In this document: positions 44,561-56,366 of the stretch, piece by piece | Numbering within the stretch: position 1 is the stretch's first letter | Layout of the letters: every line of letters starts with the position of its first letter | Position numbers and translations under genes: made by a program | Assembly: GCF_001039355.2 (NCBI RefSeq) | Contig: NW_019776037.1 | Span: forward strand, 56,040-120,039 | Origin: Lingula anatina | Lineage: Eukaryota; Brachiopoda; Lingulata; Lingulida; Lingulidae | Length of the DNA stretch: 64,000 nt | Direction: 5' to 3' | The notes under the pieces: model-generated | Told to the model about the DNA's origin: nothing | The model's database searches: none | What the model saw: the letters and a program-made list of their open reading frames with translations, nothing else

Positions 44561-47500
44561 TCAGCTCTTGCCCCCAGGTTTTAAAGTAGAGAATATCTTG
44601 GTGCAGCGCAACTGGGTACAAATGTCTTGTATGAAATTGCACACGTAGGAGTCCCTCTCTGATTTCTTATTGTTGTCAAATATAACGACAAATGTCAGGC
44701 GAGGCTCGATCTGGGCAAGAAAATATGTGCTCTGAACTTGCTGAAAAACATGAAACAAAATGTTTTTATATATATGACCAAAAATGTTTTTAAAATTTAC
44801 TGCCTCAAATTTAACAGAATGGTTACTGGATTCTATAAAACCTTAAGGAAGTTTGGATGAAACCGCATTAAAAAAAATTAAAAATATTATTCAATATATT
44901 TTAAAGATCAAAAATATTTTGTATTTTATCAATTTGAAAGCAAAATGTCACCTTGTCATAGAAATGCACCACTTTGTCAATGTGGCCCAGTTCAGCAGCT
45001 CTGTCATTGATAATCATTATTACATTAGGCCAGTGGGCAGCAGGACGCTCCTGTAATATATATTATTATTATGTATTTATTCATATAATATATCCCATAT
45101 AATATATCCGATTTTAATTTATAAACTATCAGATTTGCTGTCCATCAGCAGAGCCAACATGATCCTGACTGCTGCCAGTCCTGAAGGCTTTTTGTAGGTC
45201 TGTGACAGATGGACTGGCAGTTTTACCACCTTTCTCAGGGATTTGAGTCATACAAAGAGCTCACAATACATACCCCAGGGTACGAAAACACAGCTGGGTA
45301 ACTGTCCAGACCCGTGGGGGATTCCACGATTTTTAGGGGGTGGTGATAGCCAGGCCCTCTGTACGGCTCCTCGAGACCACTGGTATCAAACACCGCAGAT
45401 ACATGGGATGCATCGGACTTCTTGTGGAATGTCACAATTCTGGAGATTATGAATAATTGTACTTCAGGTGTTAAAATGCATGCATGCATGTGCATGCACA
45501 CATGCATGCGCACACACACACATACATACACACTCACACATCAAAAGTAATCAGTAACATTTTACTGCAAAACATTCCTAAGTTTAAATATTTCTGTCTG
45601 ATCTTACATATTATAAATTTACAGGTTTTCACTTATGTTAAACAAAACAGGAGTGGTAAAAATACCTGGCATAGAAATCCACGGGAGTCTTGGCTATCAA
45701 AGCTTTCAGGTCCCCAGGAGGAGCTTGCTTACTCAAGGTTTCATAGAAATACAAGCTGAACTGCAAAAAAGATGTATGCATTACGTCATTACATCACATG
45801 CATTTTCACCCAAAATTCCTTTTATCTCTTGAAAAGTTTGTGACCTTGAAATAAAGGCCAAAGTATATTTTTCCTCAATTCATCCAAAAAATATTAATTA
45901 TGACCACTCTTTCAATTATGGTGGAAGATAAACAATTTCTTTCATACATATTAAATATTGATAAATAATAATAATAATAATAATAATAATAAACCTCAGC
46001 TGCAAGATTAGTATGCTAAGGAATGAAATAAATTTCTCCAGCACACAAGCTACTCACCTTAGCCACAAGAGCCGCCTTATATCTCACCAGCCACTGGTAC
46101 AGAGCTGGCATACTGGGCTGACGAGAAAAACCAAGCTTCTTACTTTGCTAAAAGAATAAGATAATTACATAATAACTTTCTGTCGGAATAAAGTGCTAAC
46201 TGAGCTCTTATGTTCTTTTTAATTTCACAATTCAATTACAAATTTTTCCTGGTTGACAATTTGTGGATTGTAAGACAGAAGTTCAAAATGTGATGAAAAA
46301 GTTATCTCTGAAAAGTAATTAACTTTTAAGTGTAATAAATACATAAATTCTACAAAATGAAATAAATGAACAAACAAATAAGAAGAAAAGCAAATTTAAT
46401 GGATAAATGACTAAACAAAAAAATATATGAAAATAAAAGTGATGCATTGACATTAATTCACACAATAAAAGTAAAATGCAACAAATAAATATATAATAAA
46501 AAATTTAAAATATAATAAAATAAAATGAACTGTCACCTCTCTGCTCTGTAAGGCAGGCATCCATGAGGCCAGTTTGCTGTGAGCATCGTGAAGATGGATG
46601 AGAGAGGAAAGGAACTTTAACTGAGCCATGTCCATCTGAGCTAGCAATAGGTTATGAACTATGTCACACTCTAGGCTGAAACAAACAGAATTTTATTTTT
46701 TAAACTTTCGGAATGATCTGTGATAGTTTTGTACATACAAATTTGTAAATAATTTAGGTAAAATATTTTAAAATGGCAAACAGAAGTATGCACAATGGAT
46801 CCTAGAAATGCTAAATCAAATATTTTCCATGAGTCTGAATTTACCATGATCCCTGGTATAGCTGATATGGTCAAACACTTTCCTTACAAAAACACTTATT
46901 GCAAAAGGTGAATTAAGAAAAGTTATTTGTTTGTATAAAACCCCCAAATCCTAAACCTTAATAAATCCAAATTAGAAATCATTTTTCAAAGGTCTAAATA
47001 CACATATTCAGACAAATAACAGGTCTTTTGATCCACATAATAATCATAGCATAAAAAAAACATTGTGTGATGAAAAGCTTGCCTAACATGATAATTTTAT
47101 CCCCTTGATAAAAATGATATTAGTTCTTTTAAGTTCAAAAACTGAAAGTGAAAGTCCAATGATCACCAACCTGAAAGCATTCTTCAAGGGACTAAGTATA
47201 GGATGATGAAAACTCTTCTGGTGAGCCTGGATGATCTCTGTGATCACGTTCTCCAGGTCCTCATAAGTGGTCTTCTGGCTGCCCATGGTGGCCAGCTGCT
47301 CATAACTGGACGATGGTCAAGGCATTGAATTATACTGGTAATTAATAATAATATTACATGTATCACAGTTCAGTTGTTAAGGTGGAAGAAAAATGGGGGT
47401 CACCTGAAGTTGACCAAGATATATATAGGCCTTTGTATGTGTAAAGTGAGTTTTTTCCAAGAGTTCAACAGCCAGCAGGAGGGGAGGGGAGGGGGATATT

Positions 47501-48989
47501 TTGTCTCAAAAAGAGGACCTTTTACCTTAAAATCTTTATGTAGCTAGATCAAATTTTACCCAGAGTGGACCTTCTTCTGGCAAAAAGGGCAGTTTGTTTC
47601 AACCACTGAACCCAACCTAGCTAGGGGCCTGCAAGGCATGAAATTATAATTAACAGAAAATAGAAAAGAAATAGGACTAAATCATGGAGCTCTGTGCATA
47701 GGAAAAATTGCCAAGAGTTGTATAAGAGTGGTAGATGAAAATTTTCTGGGTGAGCTAATTGCTCTACAGATTTTGAAGTTAAGATAACTTGCTGCTTATA
47801 CATATAAACAATGATCAATGAATTCCTAGTCTAAAACTGTTAATTAACCTAGCCGTTCTGTCAAAAAGGATACAAGTCCATCATTTTTGTTCTCGCTGTA
47901 AGAAACTGACACAGTTGCCCACAGAGGTGTCCCAGAATCCTCTCTGGTGTCCGTACCTTGCCAGGATAGTCCGAGGCACTAGCAGCATGCTCCTCAATCT
48001 TCTTCAGCTCTGACAGCAGTACACTGTAACTGCTGCGAAGATTCTGGAAGGATTGAGATTTCAAATGTAAGCTGTTGACATATCATTTAAAAAGGCCAGT
48101 TTTAACCAGGTGAGTTTAGACAGTAAATCAAACTACTTTGTGTTATCACAGGAAAGGGATTCCTTTGAAATACTGTTGTCCGATGCATAATTTAGTCTTA
48201 TTTTTAATCTTTGGTATTTTCTGTTCATTTGCCAAACACAAACCTGTGCATAATCATAAACTTATCATTATAGTTATTATCAAAGTAACTTTAAATATGT
48301 AGATAAGTTAAAAGAAGTTAATTTTACAAAAGGATGAATATAAAACAAAATTCAATGCATTAAAAGTAATTCAGCTCAGCATAGAGGAAGGGTGATAAGT
48401 ACATCTTTTCTGCCGAACCACTTCTGCCCCAAGAACATCAGTGACATATACATCTTCTCACTGAAGGCCAGGTGACCCAGGGAGTTGAGCAGCAAACCCC
48501 AGGAGGACCCGAATGCTGCATCATGACTGTCACGCTCCTTCTCCTGGAAAAGAAATGGTCATGATATTTCATGAAAATTCATGATTTCATGACAATTAAT
48601 TCATAATTTCATGACAGTTCATACAAGTATTCTTAATTTTACCTATTTCTCATTCTAACAGGCTGTATAATTGCCCTAAAGAGCTTTCTTACAATGATAC
48701 ATGAATTTTTATTCACGCCATCTAAGCAGTTTTATTTGAAGTGGAAATACTCCTTTTAAGCTTTTTAGTACTGGTAACTAAAAAATCATGAAAATGGTAT
48801 TTTTATACTGATCATAAATGTACCACCATAAAAAAAATAAAATATTATCCAGTTCTAAATCAGACATCACCCTGTCTGTCAACTTACTGACAATTCCTTT
48901 GCTTTATCAAAAGCAAATTGACTCAAGCACTGGAAGAAAGTCTCTAGGAATGCCTGCTCCTCCGGAACTGGGGGTAAAGCAGCAGCCAT
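44561..48989 (-). CDS. KICS2: KICSTOR subunit (C12orf66 homologue)
   Basis: Ten exons run from the ATG at 48987-48989 to the TGA at 44561: 48888-48989, 48403-48543, 47874-48043, 47171-47305, 46537-46675, 46058-46147, 45666-45760, 45274-45439, 44952-45050, 44561-44740. They total 438 aa in consistent phase; human KICS2 is about 445 aa. Family matches are spread along the length: EKERDSHDAAF, GRKD, SFHHPILSPLKNAF, LKFLSSLIHLHDAHSKL, FSLYFYETLSKQ, RGPGYHHPLKIVESPTGLDS, YPAVFSYPG, VIMIINDR, VVHFYDK and KIFSTLKPGGKS at the C-terminus. KICS2 is part of KICSTOR (with KPTN, ITFG2 and SZT2), which places GATOR1 at lysosomes so that mTORC1 can be switched off on starvation. It is tail to tail with FYTTD1. 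Confidence 0.95.
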
Positions 48990-50341
48990 AGTCTAAATTG
49001 CACCTGAATCACAGGCCAAGTCAGCTAAGAGATCTGAAAATTAAAACAAATTTACAATAGCATGAGGCAAGCCACTGAGTGGAGTTTGTTCATTAAATGT
49101 TTTAAATTTTACTAGACATATTTCATTTATGAAAATTTTTACTTATAAAGAACACTTTGATTACCAATACTTGTCCTGTTTCTGATGATTAACTTAGATC
49201 CAAGTTGTTATAACCCTGTTATTGTTGTTGAGAGAGTAGAAATTACTACAACAATTTGAACATATTACTACAAGACGTACCATTTAAGAACTACACTGTC
49301 TACAGTACATGCACTGCACTGTATAATATTCACTGGTCACCTCACACTTTATCCTAGTTCAGTGACATCATTACAGAATTATATCTTCTCGTTCAAATGA
49401 ACTTTTTCATCACACTGCTACGACTGCATAACGTCGCGGCAACAAAGAATAAAAAGAAACTACTTGAACCCTGTTTACATTTCAATAAACGAGGGATCAG
49501 TTAACTGCTCTCCATACACAGAAGAGCGGATCCAAGATAGGACAAGCAGCACATGCAGAGCAGTGTACAAAAAAATTGTAAATTTGAAACTATTTCATCA
49601 TTTAACCTCAACAATGTTTTATTCTATTTGAAAGGGTTTGTAGTTCTGTTGAAAAGTTAACTTTTTAATTTTTTATTCTTACTTCCTTGAATAGAAAGAA
49701 ATAAATTTGAATTCAAGTGTAATAATGATAAGATTAGACACATTTTAAGATTTTTATTGGATATTTTTGTCTGCCATAAAATAATAAGAGAGAGAAAAAA
49801 GGTGACAATAAAAAAAAAACAGATTTGTATACATCTGATTCGTATCCAGGAGATCCAATATTTAAAAAAACAAGGAATTCATCAATAAACGCTTCTGCAT
49901 TGTTTATTAATAAAATATCAATCAATATTCTCAGTAATAATGCAGCTACAAATCTTCTAAAAATGATAAAAAAATAAAGAAATAGTTAAACAAATAAATA
50001 AATGGGAAATTAAAAAAAAAATGAATTTCATACTGCCTTATTATTCTTTAAGCAGTCACTTGATAGAAATTAATGAGAAATATATTAAAATATTGATACT
50101 TGATTTAAAGTTAAGCACATTTCTATACCTACAGTTATCAAAAATATTATTTTCTTGGACAAAAATCTTTTGTTTAACATGAGAACATGTTTAATTAAAA
50201 TACAAAATCAGCTCGAAAAATTTGATTTCTCTTAGTAATAACAATTCAACAAATTACTAATAATTTAAAACTGGTCAATGGAAGAGGGATTGAAAGGAAA
50301 AAGAAAGACATGATTGGCACTGAACCATGAAAAAAAAACTA
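48990..50341. other. Intergenic, 5' of KICS2 and 3' of PUDP
   Basis: AT-rich with no coding exon seen. KICS2 promoter sequence probably lies at 49000-49550; no TATA box or clear known motif was recognised. Confidence 0.5.
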
Positions 50342-53300
50342 TCAAGAGCTGTCTTCATAGGGCGGTAAACCAAAATCTTCTGGCTTAAATTCCTCCAGAG
50401 ATTTCAATATCAAAGTGACTTTATCCCTGAGCTGTGATTGGTCAGCTCTCTCATCTGGTATCCAAACACACTGCATTCCAGCAGCCACTGAGGCGAGAGC
50501 ACCGTTGGTGGCATCCTCAAACACCAAAACCTGGCAGGACAATACATGAAACGATAGTTAAGCAAATACAAATTAATAGCAAATATAATTTTCCCTTCTT
50601 TTCTACCCCAAGAATTGTACCAAATCAATTAAAACATCAGCCTCTGGAACAAGGACAATTTTTCATAAACATATAAACAAAAGCCGAAGGAAATACTTTT
50701 CTCAAATATAAAAAAATGTAACTAGTTAAGTCTGACCATGTTAAATGTCATTTACTATTTTCACACATCACACAGAGCAGTTTTTACATTTAATAAATGG
50801 AACAGTCCACTTTCAGAGACTGGCAACCTATAGCCTCACTATTATGTAAGAGAGTAGCTCAACAAGGCCCAATAACTATCCTAAACATCAGGAAGTGAAC
50901 TTGTGGAAAACTCATGGGAGGGAGTGAAATCCCTGGAGAGTATAACATGTAAAGACTGGTCAAAGTGGACTGGTCCAGTTAAGAAAACATCTGCTGGATG
51001 TGAAAAGAACCTAAGGACCCATTCCCAATAAAACTATCATTCTATGCAGGTTGATCCAACTCACAAGGACTTTTGCTGAATGCAATCAGATTAACACGTC
51101 TCTCTTTGTTTCCACTGTACTCAAATAACCATCAGCTTTTCTATATTCTACTCAACACCAGGAGGAGGCATGTTAATCTGTTCATCTGACTGCATTCAGA
51201 ATGAGTCCCCTCAAAGTTGGAAGATCTACATAGAACAATAAACATGAAAATTCTCAGACACAAACCAAAAATTTTCTGTACCGTTAGCTTACGGCCAACC
51301 TGGTCGAAGGCCTTCATCAGACTGACGCGAAAAATACGAGAGGCTATCAACATCAGCCGACANAATAAATATTCAGTAAAAGAAAAATAAAAACCTTCTC
51401 AACAATGGGCTAAAATGTTTTACAATAACATTTTATTTTCTTATGATTATCTTTTTATCTCACTTACAAATAAAATTATCACTCTTACTATTAACAGGTA
51501 TTATTCAACATATCCTAAAATAGGAATTCTGCAGTTCGACCCAGTTTCATAAAGGACGTTTAGCACTTACCAGTGTATAAATTCTCCTAACACCCCTTTA
51601 CTAAAAGATGGATAAATTGTGTTTCATAAACATTGGTTAAACAGCCGGTAAGTTAACTGGCCAGTGTTTAACTGGATAAAATATTTAAAGGTCAGTTAAC
51701 TACCCGGCTGTTTAAACACTTTATGAAACACAATTTCAACTGTCGTTTAGTTAACGGGTGTTAGGAGAATTTATACACTGGTTAGACTTCGAGCGCATTC
51801 CCAGAGATTTCGAACGATCCAACTAGATCGACCGAACTCCCGGGGGTTCACGCTAAATAGCTGTCATGCGAGCACACACATTAGATAATTACCCCCTTAC
51901 AGCTTTTAGTAGGAGGGACAGGCATTTAAGCCGGCTAAGCTGACAGTAATCTAGTGAGACTCCCCATCAGGACAGATCGATCTAAAATCTGTGGGAATGG
52001 GGTCTTAAACACTGGTTAGTGCTAAACGTCCTTTATGAAACTGGGCCCTGGATGTGAAAAGAACCTATGGACCCATTCCCAATAAAACTATCATTCCATG
52101 AAGGTTGATCCAACTCACAAGGACTCTTGCTGAATGCAATCAGATTGACATGTGTCCTTTTGTTTCCACTGTACTTGAATAACCATCAGCTTTTCTGTAT
52201 TCTACTCAACACCAGGAGGAGGCATGGTAATCTGTTAATCTGACTGTATTCAGAATGAGTCCCCTCAAAGTTAGAAGATCTACATAGAACAATAAACATG
52301 AAAATTCTCAGACACAAGCCTAAAATTTTCCGTACCGTTAGCTTACGGCCAACCTCGTCGAAGGCCTTCATCAGACTGACGCGAAAAATACGAGAGGCTA
52401 TCAACATCAGCCGACACCAGCCACCCATGAATAGGGAAGGGGGGGTTGATCTACCTGACATTTATAAGAGGGTCCTGGCCGCTATACCACCTAGCGGTCA
52501 GTGAGTGTGAACAACTACTCACGTCAGTCTGATGAAGGCCTTTGACCAGGTTGGCCGTAAGCTAACGGTACGGAAATTTTGAGGCTTGTGTCTGAGAATT
52601 TTCATGTTTATCCAACTACCAAGCTAATGAACATTTTTGCTCATACATAGAACAATAGTTTCACTGGGAATGAGCTCTTAGCCTACCTTCTCAGGGGACG
52701 GATTGTCCTCAAACCTTCTGGCTGCCACCAGGAAGCAGTCTGGAGCAGGCTTCCCGTGTGTGACTTCCGGGTCATCCGAACTCAGCACCACATGATGAAA
52801 CAAACTGAAGAAATCCTTGTGCTTCTGTGTCTTCATCTCGTAGTTCATCTTCGATGACCCTGTTGCCACACATATGGGGATATTGTTGCGGTGAAGGTGA
52901 TGAACTAGCTTTTCAGCACCTATATCAGGGACATTAAGATCTTATACATTCTATGATTAAATGTCAGTAATAATATACTAGTCTATCTGTGCCTTAAGTA
53001 CTGGAAATTACAAGTAGGTGTTTTACTAAGATCAAGTGTGTGTGTGTGTGTGTGTGTGTGTGCAGGGGCGGATCCAGAAATATTTTCTGACAGTCTTCCA
53101 AATTATCTTTGCTGATCCATCCTACATTTTTGACCGTCGGAAGACATTTTCTGTCTTCCAACAGAAAAAATAGATATCCGTCAATGTAAACTTGAAAATC
53201 TGACCGTCTTCTGGAAGACCCAGAAGACGGCCTAAATCCGCCCCTNCGGGGGGGTTGATCTACCTGACATTTATAAGAGGGTCCTGGCCGCTATACCACC

Positions 53301-53818
53301 TAGCGGTCAGTGAGTGTGAACAACTACTCACGTCAGTCTGATGAAGGCCTTCGACCAGGTTGGCCGTAAGCTGACGGTAGGGAAAATTTTAGGCTTGTGT
53401 CTGAGAATTTTCATGTTTATCCAACTACCAAGCTAATGAACATTTTTCACTGGGAATGAGCCCTTAGCCTACCTTCTCAGGGGACGGTTTGTCCTCAAAC
53501 CTTCTGGCTGCCACCAGGAAGCAGTCTGGAGCAGGCTTCCCGTGTGTGACTTCCGGGTCATCCGAACTCAGCACCACATGATGAAACAAACTGAAGAAAT
53601 CCTTGTGCTTCTGTGTCTTCATCTCGTAGTTCATCTTTGATGACCCTGTTGCCACACATATGGGGATATTGTTGCGGTGAAGGTGATGAACTAGCTTTTC
53701 AGCACCTATATCAGGGACATTAAGTTCTTATACATTCTATGATTAAATGTCAGTAATAATATACTAGTCTATCTGTGCCTTAAGTACTGGAAATTACAAG
53801 TAGGTGTTTTATTAAGAT

Positions 53819-53875
<57 letters not shown>

Positions 53876-54836
53876 GGGCGGATCCAGAAATATTTTCTGA
53901 CAGTCTTCCAAATTATCTTTGCTGATCCATCCTACATTTTTGACCGTCGGAAGACATTTTCTATCTTCCGACAGAAAAAATAGATATCCGTCAATGTAAA
54001 CTTGAAAATCTGACCGTCTTCTGGAAGACCCAGAAGACGGCCTAAATCCGCCCCTGGTGTTTGTGTGTGTGNCAAATGATTATTGGAAGATATTTATTTC
54101 AGCTGCCACTGTTGTCTTGATCACACTTTGACTGGTTTGGTGCCCTGTTTTCACTGACCAGAGGACAACTTAATGGCAATATACATTGCTCAACATATGC
54201 ATACATCAAGAAAATTTACAGGGAAAAAACTACATGTTTTGCTTATATACCTACCAATAATGATACGAGATACAAGGTAACTGTTCATCCCTCGGATCCT
54301 ATTTTCTAGCTCCCATGGAATAGATTTGTTGTAAGTTGCCAGAATCTGATTTGTGACATCTCGGTAGATTCGGGCTGTATCTGAAACAGGCCAGGATCAG
54401 TCTGAGACTAATTTCTCTCACTATATACATACCAATGATAATTCTGGCTGCTTCTACAGCTTTCTTCCCCATTTGTTTATTCTTGATTTCCCAAGTGAAC
54501 TTTTCTCCATACTCGTCCAATAGCATCTGAGTGGCTTCAGTGTATAACCTTTCAGTGTCTGTAATGTAATAGAAAATAGCTGCATCTACATCTACTGGTG
54601 CGTTAGTAGTATTGTTAATAAATGTAAGTAACATGTGCATTTCGAACGAAAGTGTGCAACGTACGGTACAGGTGCAACGTACGGTACAGGTGCATTAAAA
54701 ATACCAGTAAATTCATTACATGATGATGTAATATGAAGGGAACGTTATAATAACTTATATACTTGAGCGAAATCTCACCTAAAAGAAGACCGTCCATGTC
54801 AAAAATGACATGAGTCACAGGATTGTACTTCGACAT
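50342..54836 (-). CDS. PUDP: HAD-family pseudouridine-5'-phosphatase-like (one internal exon missing)
   Basis: Exons on the - strand: 54779-54836 (start), a choice of 54433-54558 or 54255-54380, then 52687-52919 (second copy 53473-53705), then 50342-50530 (stop). Exon 1 encodes [15 protein letters not shown] motif I with nucleophile and general-acid Asp. Exon 2 is the helical cap; exon 4 has the motif II region (VATGSSK) and the motif III region ([10 protein letters not shown]); the last exon has motif IV ([17 protein letters not shown]) and ends [10 protein letters not shown]. The family in animals dephosphorylates pseudouridine 5'-phosphate. The coding total is 201 aa against about 228 in human. 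A segment of about 31 aa between the cap and motif II was not found; it would fit a phase-1/phase-1 exon lost at the join near 54072. Confidence 0.9.
51250..51362 (+). mobile_element. Penelope-like element fragment, cut at a contig join
   Basis: The inverted terminal arm and the start of the coding tail match 52298-52413. The sequence stops at the single N at 51363. The wider 50996-51362 block matches 52049-52413 and is probably the other haplotype of it. Confidence 0.7.
51538..52048. mobile_element. Large foldback element with nested inverted repeats (family D)
   Basis: The outer ends are inverted copies of about 40 bp: CCCAGTTTCATAAAGGACG at the left, and CGTCCTTTATGAAACTGGG at the right. 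Inside, 51570-51680 and 51690-51785 form a second, longer palindrome (AGTGTATAAATTCTCCTAAC against GTTAGGAGAATTTATACACT). There is no ORF. No clear target duplication was found. The right end abuts the block shared with 50996-51362, so one haplotype may lack the insertion. Confidence 0.85.
52293..52610 (+). mobile_element. 5'-truncated Penelope-like retroelement with inverted terminal arms
   Basis: The + strand reads the C-terminal tail of a retroelement protein, [20 protein letters not shown] then [11 protein letters not shown], with a stop at 52504. This NR(D/E)GG..LP.IY pattern is typical of the end of GIY-YIG endonucleases of Penelope-like elements. The 3' arm at 52522-52610 is present again in reverse orientation at 52293-52381, as often seen in these elements. 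The arm contains CTGATGA (52529-52535) followed by a GGCC/GGCC stem and GTAA, like half of a hammerhead ribozyme core with one altered base. Confidence 0.75.
53038..53062. repeat. (GT)n microsatellite
   Basis: GT tract next to MITE family C. In the second copy of this block it is longer (53823-53872), a length difference expected between haplotypes. Confidence 0.95.
53063..53245. mobile_element. MITE family C, probable hAT type (copy 1)
   Basis: Ends CAGGGGCGGATCC and TAAATCCGCCCCT are inverted copies. The interior contains complementary GTCTTCC/GGAAGAC blocks. The end sequence is like widespread hAT-type MITEs in animals. It stops exactly at the single N at 53246. Confidence 0.85.
53247..53472 (+). 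mobile_element. Penelope-like element tail, second haplotype copy
   Basis: Starts at the N at 53246 and matches 52438-52620: the end of the coding tail ([13 protein letters not shown]), the stop, and the 3' arm with CTGATGA. Small differences only. Confidence 0.75.
53473..53705 (-). other. Second copy of PUDP exon 4, probable alternate haplotype
   Basis: A 233-nt exon with the same splice borders as 52687-52919 and one visible residue change (FEDN to FEDK). Flanks on both sides, including the Penelope tail, the GT tract and MITE C, also match. The repeat of the whole block across the N at 53246 points to two haplotype contigs placed in series. Confidence 0.8.
53823..53872. repeat. (GT)n microsatellite, longer allele
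   Basis: An approximately 50-bp GT tract in the second copy of the block, against about 25 bp in the first. Confidence 0.95.
53873..54056. mobile_element. MITE family C, probable hAT type (copy 2)
   Basis: Near-identical to 53063-53245 with the same inverted ends. It is the other haplotype's copy of the same insertion, followed by a short GT stretch and the N at 54072. Confidence 0.85.
54255..54380 (-). other. PUDP alternative second exon 2b
   Basis: 126 nt with acceptor TTTCAG and donor GTAGGT. It encodes [20 protein letters not shown] and on to LVSRIIIG. Its length, entry phase (1) and exit phase (1) are the same as exon 2a. It keeps the D-T-x-R-x-Y start and the R-I-I-I-G end but has diverged in the cap residues between. 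Confidence 0.8.
54433..54558 (-). other. PUDP second exon 2a (canonical)
   Basis: 126 nt with acceptor ATTACAG and donor GTATGT. It encodes [20 protein letters not shown] then [14 protein letters not shown], close to human PUDP (DTERLY, MGKKALEAA). Only 52 bp (54381-54432) separate its donor from the acceptor of 2b. Confidence 0.88.
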
Positions 54837-56366
54837 ATTTTTTTCTCAAATGCTACGTAAAATCATATCACAGTGCACACACGCATTTGCAACAATGAAC
54901 CAAACACACGCGTAAGGTAGCTCGTGTAACCGAGAAGCAATCAATCTATGTCAAGGTCATGCCAAAGGATAAACAAGAAAAGCCATAAGTGGATTTCTTT
55001 ACGCATTGTGCATTCAAACAAAATTTAAACATGTACAGAATGCAAACAAAATTTAAGTTTTTTGTATTCGTGACGTATTTGGTATGATTAAGCATACATA
55101 AAATACTTAATTTTTTAGTCTCTCTTGATGCATGTTCATAAACAATTACAACTGAACACCAGGGGCTTGGACGACAGACCCGGTTAAATGGATTTAGAAA
55201 AAAGTCGAGGATCTAATCGCTGAGGGATTTCATAGCCAGTCTTATTTTAAAGTGTATTCACAAGTGAGAAAGTGCACACTGAGAAAATACCATGACATTG
55301 GGGTCTTGACGGCAAACGGACCCTCAAATACCCTGATGTGTCAGGAATGATACTCGCGTGGTACCACAATTACGTACTAGTCTAATTTGTACAGCGTACC
55401 CGTAGAATTAAGAAGTATTGTGACCAAGATATGGTGTAAATATCACTTTTACGAAGTAAGTGGGAACGATCTACGGTTTCTATTGGACAGCCATTCCAGT
55501 TTCAGTTGTATTGGCACTATTTCTCAACTCCATAATTCTACCATACGCATTATGCTGTGCATGCCCTGACAAACTATGCACTATAGTACCCGTACGTTGC
55601 CAAAATAGGTACGTCTCATGTGTATTTGACTAAAACTGCCAAATAAGAAAAAAACATAATTTATAAATTATTATCCATGGGGACACCAAAATGATTATTT
55701 GAAAATTAGAATGCAAATTTGATAAATATGATAACTAAGAAAGTATAAATCTGATGAGATTTTTTTCATTGTGGAACCGGATATTTGCACAACCACATAT
55801 TAAAATCTTCCTCGTGTCACACCATCAATCTTGCCACCCAATTACGGTTATTTCTAAAAATAATCATTTTTTATATGAGTTGGGAATAAAACCTTTATGA
55901 AGAATCTCGATCATAATTTGCCGCTAGTTATTTTGTTAATTACAGGATGTACCTATTTTGACAGACTTGCCTATTGCGTCAGGCCTTGATATACCTACTG
56001 TATTATTTTTATTACCAGATGTATTTTAATTTCATAGGGACCTTTGAACCGACATATTCTGATAGCTTTATCCAAATTTTATTCAATTTTTCACGCAGTT
56101 ACCAAGACACCTTTTTTAATTCTTGTGAAGTTGTCAGTCACTAGATGTACCCATTTTAGCAGATCATGTGTCTATTGCGCCAGGCCTTGATAAGCCTACT
56201 GTATTATTTTAATGACCAGGTAAATTTTAATTTCATAGGGGCCTCTGAACCGATGTGTTCTAATAACTTGATCCAAACTTCATCCTATTTCCCATGCAGC
56301 CTGTGAACTACCTTGACAAAGCTTTGACAGCTATAAGACGGCCCTTTGACACCTGATCTCTTGACC
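54837..56366. promoter_or_regulatory. Head-to-head intergenic region PUDP / PNPLA4
   Basis: 1,530 bp separates the two start codons. No TATA box was identified. The PNPLA4 side carries a diverged two-unit tandem repeat, at about 55940-56110 and 56130-56310, sharing AGGCCTTGATA, CCTACTGTATTATTTT, TTTTAATTTCATAGGG and TGAACCGA. Confidence 0.5.
55940..56310. repeat. Diverged tandem repeat, two units of about 185 bp
   Basis: Two units in direct orientation upstream of PNPLA4, with similarity in several blocks over the whole unit. The second unit ends about 55 bp before the PNPLA4 ATG and may contribute its 5' UTR. Confidence 0.75.

Noticed and set aside
45478-45540. ATGCATGCA/CACACA alternating stretch as a possible functional Z-DNA element
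   Set aside because: A simple intronic repeat in KICS2 with nothing else to support a role.
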